Made by a program: the position numbers and the translations under genes
Notes under the pieces: generated by a model
Told to the model about the DNA's origin: nothing
Seen by the model: only the letters and a program-made list of their open reading frames with translations
Databases searched by the model: none
Shown here: piece after piece, positions 4,266 through 5,708 of the stretch
Numbering within the stretch: the stretch's first letter is position 1
Layout: each line of letters starts with the position of its first letter
NCBI GenBank assembly: GCA_019634245.1
Contig: JAHQVR010000061.1
Coordinates: 1 to 5,708, forward strand
Reading direction: 5' to 3'
Origin: Gammaproteobacteria bacterium
Lineage (GTDB): Bacteria; Pseudomonadota; Gammaproteobacteria; Granulosicoccales; Granulosicoccaceae
DNA length: 5,708 nt

Positions 4266-5708
4266 ATGAGATGGCTTAGCGCATCGGCGATATCACTATT
4301 GTTTTCAGTCGCCAATACATTGCCGGCGCACGCGCAAACATACACGGACGTCGCTGTCGGAAGCAGCCACGTCTGTGCGATCGATGACAGTGGCGTGGTG
4401 GATTGTGCAACGCCTAACTTCGCATCACGGTACGCGGCCCCAGACGATCTTCCACTGATGGTCGACATCTCCGCAGGGGATCAGCACACGTGTGGTATTG
4501 ATATCGACGGCCAGGCTGTTTGTTGGGGTGCTACCACTGACGACGGGACGTTTGATCTAGGTTATTTCAATCAAATGGACATACCCGATATCACACAACC
4601 TTTGGTCAGCCTGGGTACGGGTGATCACCACACTTGCGCCATTGATGCCACTGGCCGCGCCTGGTGCTGGGGTTTGAACAGCAACCTTCAAACCGAGCCA
4701 CCGGGTGACGGCTACGGTGACGACGGTGCTGGCTATATAAAGGTGGACGGCGGATTGAATCTAAGCTGCGGAATCGAGACCGATGGCGACATCTCGTGTT
4801 GGACCAACGACTCCCAGTATTCGGACTACCTGACAATCGCTGGCCCATTTGTGGATCTCGACATCGGCTTTCGAAAGATTTGCGCAGTGCGGGCTGATGG
4901 CACCATTTATTGCGCTTTGAGCAATATCGACGTGCCAGACAACGGACCTTACACGCAAGTAGCTGCAAGCCGCCGATCGATTTGCGGCTTAAAGGAAGAT
5001 GGAACCCTGGATTGCGCCTTTGATCAATTCGTGGACGAAACCGTATCAATCCCATCATCAACCACCTTCACACTCATTGAATCAGGGGCTCAGGTCTTCA
5101 GCCCGTCTCAGCCCTACTGTGGAATCACAAGCGAAGGCTTCGTGGTATGTACATCTCAATTTGACTTCCTCAATTTGCCGGGCAGCGGTGTCACCGATCG
5201 AAACCCGTTGGATTCAGCGAACTACGCCCTTATCGCAAGACGCTATTCAAGAAACCAGATCGAACTGTTTTGGAACTTCCTATCCATTCCGCTGGGCGAA
5301 GAGAACTTCATGACCGAGGTCTATCGTAACGATGTATTAGTGGACACCACGGCCAACGGCAACAGCTGGTACGATCCAAGCGAGCAGACACAAAATCCCG
5401 TGACGTATAAAGTGCGCGCTGTCGATCAGCTCGGTAACGCAGGACGTTTCTCCGCAACCGTTACGGTCGATATCGAGACCGGAGCGATTTCCAGCGACTT
5501 TGGAAGCACCCGTTTTCCTGTCACCCAAGCTCTGCACACCATCGACTCGATCAACTTCAGTCAAATCGGCGGCGGAATATTGGAAGACATGTTTGCTGTG
5601 ACTTGGTCAGGATCAATACCCGGGAGCGACGGGTTAAAGGGCTATGAGGTTCGACTCAACAACAACGTGGTGTATTTTGGCGACGAGTTTGTTTTCCCCT
5701 TAGCTGAA
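4266..5708 (+). CDS. Secreted RCC1-repeat beta-propeller protein with fibronectin III-like domain (3' end missing)
   Basis: The frame is open for 481 codons from ATG 4266 to the window edge, with no stop. Residues 1-23 form a signal peptide (short basic start, hydrophobic SASAISLLFSVANTL, site AHA|Q), so the protein is exported through Sec. Residues 25-300 hold seven RCC1-type repeats, each with a core like HTCAIDATGRAWCWG. The paired Cys lie at 37/47, 76/86, 124/134, 168/178, 206/216, 240/250 and 285/295, always C-x9-C. Seven repeats would make one complete seven-bladed propeller, and each pair could form a disulfide across a blade hairpin outside the cytoplasm. Residues of about 318-402 resemble a fibronectin III domain (IELFWNF, TEVYRNDVLVDTTANG, YDPSEQTQNPVTYKVRAVD, then LGNAGRFSATVTV). 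A second one probably begins near 428, with MFAVTWSGS and LKGYEVRLNN. The role is likely surface or extracellular binding; no enzyme motif is seen. The start follows a strong ribosome binding site. Confidence 0.88.
   Translation, partial: MRWLSASAISLLFSVANTLPAHAQTYTDVAVGSSHVCAIDDSGVVDCATPNFASRYAAPDDLPLMVDISAGDQHTCGIDIDGQAVCWGATTDDGTFDLGYFNQMDIPDITQPLVSLGTGDHHTCAIDATGRAWCWGLNSNLQTEPPGDGYGDDGAGYIKVDGGLNLSCGIETDGDISCWTNDSQYSDYLTIAGPFVDLDIGFRKICAVRADGTIYCALSNIDVPDNGPYTQVAASRRSICGLKEDGTLDCAFDQFVDETVSIPSSTTFTLIESGAQVFSPSQPYCGITSEGFVVCTSQFDFLNLPGSGVTDRNPLDSANYALIARRYSRNQIELFWNFLSIPLGEENFMTEVYRNDVLVDTTANGNSWYDPSEQTQNPVTYKVRAVDQLGNAGRFSATVTVDIETGAISSDFGSTRFPVTQALHTIDSINFSQIGGGILEDMFAVTWSGSIPGSDGLKGYEVRLNNNVVYFGDEFVFPLAE

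Noticed and set aside
4226..5564. ORFs at 4226-4468, 4606-5061, 4761-4958 and 5337-5564 (minus) and 4999-5313 (plus)
   Set aside because: All overlap the long plus-strand frame with signal peptide, seven regular repeats and a fibronectin-like domain, which explains the region fully.

Overview
The window reads as chromosomal DNA of a Gram-negative bacterium. One gene encodes a secreted protein with an Ala-x-Ala signal peptidase site and carries a clear Shine-Dalgarno sequence; base composition looks balanced. The secreted RCC1/fibronectin-like protein and the Vps62-like protein would suit a marine gammaproteobacterium or similar, but nothing here fixes the taxon and this is only an impression.

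Left part (1-2530), mainly minus strand. A class I aldolase-like TIM-barrel protein (probable start 2276, stop 1305) is followed after 12 bp by an unannotated 53-codon small ORF (1292-1131). That ORF ends 5 bp before a PfkB/ribokinase-family sugar kinase (1125-130). The packing looks like one transcription unit. Kinase plus aldolase suggests a catabolic module that phosphorylates a sugar or sugar acid and then cleaves it; the substrate cannot be read from the sequence. At the extreme left, an open plus-strand frame (1-153) may be the 3' end of a convergent gene. A strong inverted repeat lies inside it.

Middle (2373-2773). This 400-bp stretch has no recognisable gene. It holds several small overlapping ORFs on both strands, none convincing. 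One of them ends in DNA and protein resembling the end of the 53-codon ORF.

Right part (2774-5708). A Vps62-like protein (minus; probable start 4114) and a secreted protein (plus, from 4266, running off the window) are transcribed divergently. The secreted protein has a signal peptide, seven RCC1-type repeats each containing an exact C-x9-C pair, then a fibronectin III-like domain and the start of a probable second one. The divergent spacer holds a perfect 12-bp inverted repeat around a 4-base centre, a good candidate operator or hairpin.

The most notable points are the small ORF in the aldolase-kinase unit, the seven-fold Cys-pair pattern in the propeller protein, and the palindrome between the divergent genes. 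No RNA gene, CRISPR array or intact mobile element is visible.
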